Positions 5,962 through 7,740 of a DNA stretch of 7,740 nucleotides are shown piece by piece; position 1 is the stretch's first letter; every line of letters begins with the position of its first letter. The translations under genes were made by a program, and so were the position numbers. The DNA is from Candidatus Brevefilum sp. GTDB taxonomy: Bacteria; Chloroflexota; Anaerolineae; Anaerolineales; Anaerolineaceae. The stretch lies in contig SLIC01000204.1 in assembly GCA_007135845.1 (NCBI GenBank), positions 1 through 7,740 of the forward strand. The letters run 5' to 3'. Below the pieces are notes generated by a model. It did no database searches, had not been told where the DNA came from, and was given only the letters and a program-made list of their open reading frames with translations.

Positions 5962-5962
5962 A
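5928..5962 (-). repeat. Heptamer array C1, abutting and forming the thiolase stop codon
   Basis: On the minus strand there are five units in exact 7-nt phase: TAGGTAT, TAGGTAC, TAGGTAC, TGGGTAT, TAGGATA. The TAG of the first unit (5960-5962) is the stop codon of the thiolase gene. Confidence 0.85.
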
Positions 5963-7141
5963 TTCCCCTGCCATCACATGCGCCACGGCCGTGGACCCCA
6001 TTCCGCCCAGGCACTGGATCAGGCCCAGTTTCGCATCCGGGACCTGGTTGGCCCCGGCTTCACCGCGTAGCTGCAAGGTGGCTTCTACCGCCTGGTAAAC
6101 CCCCGTTGCGCCAATGGGATGCCCGCGCGCTTTGAGACCGCCAAAGGTCGCCACCGGAACCTGGCCTCGTAATCCGATTACGTCAGGATTTGCCAGCATC
6201 CAGCCCTGTCCCTGGGCGGCATAGCCCGCAGCTTCCAACGACAGCGCGGCATGCAGTGAGGTGGCATCATGGTATTCAAAGAAGGCCATATCCCCCGGTA
6301 GGACGCCTGCCTTCCGACAGGCACGCTCAATACTCATGCGGGCCGCATCCCACACCAGCGGCTGATGCCGGTCATGGATTGACAGTGTATCCGTCACCAA
6401 ACTGGAGCCAATCAGCCTGACGAGCGGCTTGTCCCAACCCGCCGGCAGACAGTCTTCCCTGGCAAGGATCACAGCTGCTGCGCCGTCTCCATAAGGTGCG
6501 ACATCAAATAAATTCAAAACCTCTGCTGATTCGGCTGCCTTCTGATAGGCCCCGGGACGCATCGCCTTTTGGAACATGGCATACGGGTTACTGATACCAT
6601 TGGCATGGGCAACTTCCGGAAATCCGGCAAAGGCTTTGTGATCCACGCCGTATTCGTGCAAGTAGCGATGGAACAATAACCCGGCCAGGCTGAGGGGCGT
6701 CAGTCCTTCAGCAGCTTCATAGTCTGCGTCCAGCATATGGGCCATCATCAAATCTGATTCTGACCCGATCACATCGCTGTACTTTTCCACACCCAACACC
6801 AGGGCAACATCCACATCGCCAGAGAGGATAGCCAGGTAACCCATGCGTAAAGCAGCCCCGCCTGAAGCGTCTGCCGCCTCAACCGTGACGCCTTCGGTCC
6901 CAACCAGGCCGACATTCTCAGTCAATAAAGCCCCCAGGTTCGCCTGTCGCGAGGCAGAGACTGCCAGCATATTACCGATATACATCACCCCGGGTTTTAA
7001 CCCGGAGGCATCTTTAATGGCAGCCAAAACAGCCTCAACCGCAATTTCTCGTAAGGATTGGTGCCACAACTCTCCGACAGGCACCTGCCCGATGCCTACA
7101 ACGACCACGTCTGAATGACCTTTATCCATATCCGCCCTCAT
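5960..7141 (-). CDS. Archaeal-type (SCP2-like) thiolase with Asp in place of the nucleophilic Cys
   Basis: A 393-residue thiolase of the kind that works with archaeal-type HMG-CoA synthase to make acetoacetyl-CoA for the mevalonate pathway. The fold is well marked: VEAADASGGAAL (88-98) at the nucleophile helix, NLFDVAPYGDGAAAVIL (210-226), EYHDATSLHA (289-298) in the NEAF/HDAF position, GLKARGHPIGATG (335-347) with catalytic His341, and QCLGGMG (376-382) with the C-terminal Cys377. The nucleophile Cys is replaced by Asp91 (GAC, bases 6869-6871), so an acyl-Cys intermediate is impossible at that site. The start overlaps the upstream stop as ATGA. Met5 (7127-7129) has a better ribosome site, GAGGG at 7135-7139, and may be the true start. 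The DUF35 OB-fold scaffold often found beside this pair is not downstream. The TAG stop lies in a repeat array. It may be a modified-mechanism enzyme or a structural partner. Confidence 0.88.
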   Translation of the reverse strand: MRADMDKGHSDVVVVGIGQVPVGELWHQSLREIAVEAVLAAIKDASGLKPGVMYIGNMLAVSASRQANLGALLTENVGLVGTEGVTVEAADASGGAALRMGYLAILSGDVDVALVLGVEKYSDVIGSESDLMMAHMLDADYEAAEGLTPLSLAGLLFHRYLHEYGVDHKAFAGFPEVAHANGISNPYAMFQKAMRPGAYQKAAESAEVLNLFDVAPYGDGAAAVILAREDCLPAGWDKPLVRLIGSSLVTDTLSIHDRHQPLVWDAARMSIERACRKAGVLPGDMAFFEYHDATSLHAALSLEAAGYAAQGQGWMLANPDVIGLRGQVPVATFGGLKARGHPIGATGVYQAVEATLQLRGEAGANQVPDAKLGLIQCLGGMGSTAVAHVMAGE

Positions 7142-7740
7142 TTCAAGGTAATCTTCCCGCGGAAGCGGGCATACGTGGCATAGTCGATCTCGGTCCGCCG
7201 GGCGATATAAGCCTGGGTGGTCAAGGCAGCAGTCCGCCTTTCGGGCAGCGCAGGCAGGGCGGTGAGGATAAAGGCATCTGAACCAGCGCCAGAACCAAAT
7301 GAAGTAACCAGGATGCGATCGCCTGGTTCTGCGATATCCAAAACTGCAGTCAGTCCAATCAATGCTGCACCGGCGTAGGTGTTGCCAATCACCGGCGATA
7401 GAAGGCCATCTTTATATTGCTCAGGTTTGAACCCCAACATTTTTGCCACCCGGGTAGGGAATTTCTCGTTCGGTTGGTGAAAGATAGCATAATTAAAATC
7501 TGCCGCTGATGAACCCATCTCGTCCATCAGGGTTTGGGCCGCGGTTTGAATGTGTTTGAAATAAGCCGGCTCACCGGTGAAACGCTGACCATGCTCCGGG
7601 TATTTCTGGTAAGCCCGCCGCCAGAAGTCGGGGGTGTCGGACACAAAGGAATAGTGCGCATCAATCGATACCAGTGCATCCTCAACAGGCCCGATGATGA
7701 ATGCTGCCCCACCCGATGAGGCGGTGTATTCAAGTGCATC
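7138..7740 (-). CDS. Hydroxymethylglutaryl-CoA synthase, archaeal type, C-terminal 200 residues
   Basis: Condenses acetyl-CoA with acetoacetyl-CoA to HMG-CoA in the mevalonate pathway. The frame is open to the window edge (DALEYTASSGGAAFIIG...), so roughly the N-terminal 150 residues, including the catalytic Cys, lie outside; the family is about 350 residues. Seen here are YSFVSDTPDFWRR, RFTGEPAYFKH, FHQPNEKFPTRVAKMLGF with the catalytic His of the FHQPN motif, IGNTYAGAALIGL, and FGSGAGSDAF near the C-terminus. All are characteristic of the archaeal form rather than the Staphylococcus or eukaryotic form. The GTG at 7642-7644 is an internal Val in a conserved motif, not a start. Its TGA overlaps the thiolase ATG by 4 nt, implying translational coupling and a shared role. 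Archaeal-type mevalonate genes are known from some Chloroflexota. Confidence 0.93.
   Translation of the reverse strand, partial: DALEYTASSGGAAFIIGPVEDALVSIDAHYSFVSDTPDFWRRAYQKYPEHGQRFTGEPAYFKHIQTAAQTLMDEMGSSAADFNYAIFHQPNEKFPTRVAKMLGFKPEQYKDGLLSPVIGNTYAGAALIGLTAVLDIAEPGDRILVTSFGSGAGSDAFILTALPALPERRTAALTTQAYIARRTEIDYATYARFRGKITLK

Noticed and set aside
7642..7644. GTG as start codon of HMG-CoA synthase
   Set aside because: It falls inside the conserved YSxxSDTPDFWRR stretch, and family-like sequence continues in frame to the window edge.

Overview
The window looks like chromosomal DNA of an anaerobic or facultative Chloroflexota bacterium, most likely class Anaerolineae. This is inferred from three things. 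The archaeal-type HMG-CoA synthase/thiolase pair is overlapped as in an operon. The lipoprotein combines a PD40 propeller with a C-terminal SH3-like domain carrying a PNRVRSEP motif and a WTAEGxGxEYWLEP ending, a style familiar from this phylum. TAGGTAN heptamer arrays lie between genes. No mobile element, CRISPR array, tRNA or rRNA was found.

Layout. Plus strand, 1-2273: the 3' end of a surface protein with a Glu-Pro-rich stalk and a C-terminal membrane anchor, then a two-gene unit of a Gfo/Idh/MocA oxidoreductase and a ThuA-like protein, 18 nt apart. These two families often pair in sugar or glycoside catabolism. The first gene of the unit is preceded by a long imperfect hairpin whose outer 10-bp stem contains its Shine-Dalgarno sequence and the first bases of its start codon. 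The unit ends in a heptamer array and an intrinsic terminator. Minus strand, 7740-2431: the C-terminal 200 residues of HMG-CoA synthase, an overlapping thiolase, galE, an orphan NarL/LuxR-type regulator, and the lipoprotein, which converges on thuA.

How the genes work together. HMG-CoA synthase and thiolase would make acetoacetyl-CoA and HMG-CoA for a mevalonate route to isoprenoids. However, the thiolase has Asp where the nucleophilic Cys belongs, and the DUF35 OB-fold partner usual in archaeal-type clusters is not next to it. GalE would supply UDP-galactose for surface glycans. The response regulator keeps its phospho-acceptor Asp but lacks several conserved switch residues, so it may not be a conventional two-component output.

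The points most worth a second look are the Cys-to-Asp thiolase, the start-site hairpin at 449-526, and the 7-nt-period arrays. The arrays sit at three gene 3' ends, supply the stop codons of galE and the thiolase, and encode the last residues of GalE.
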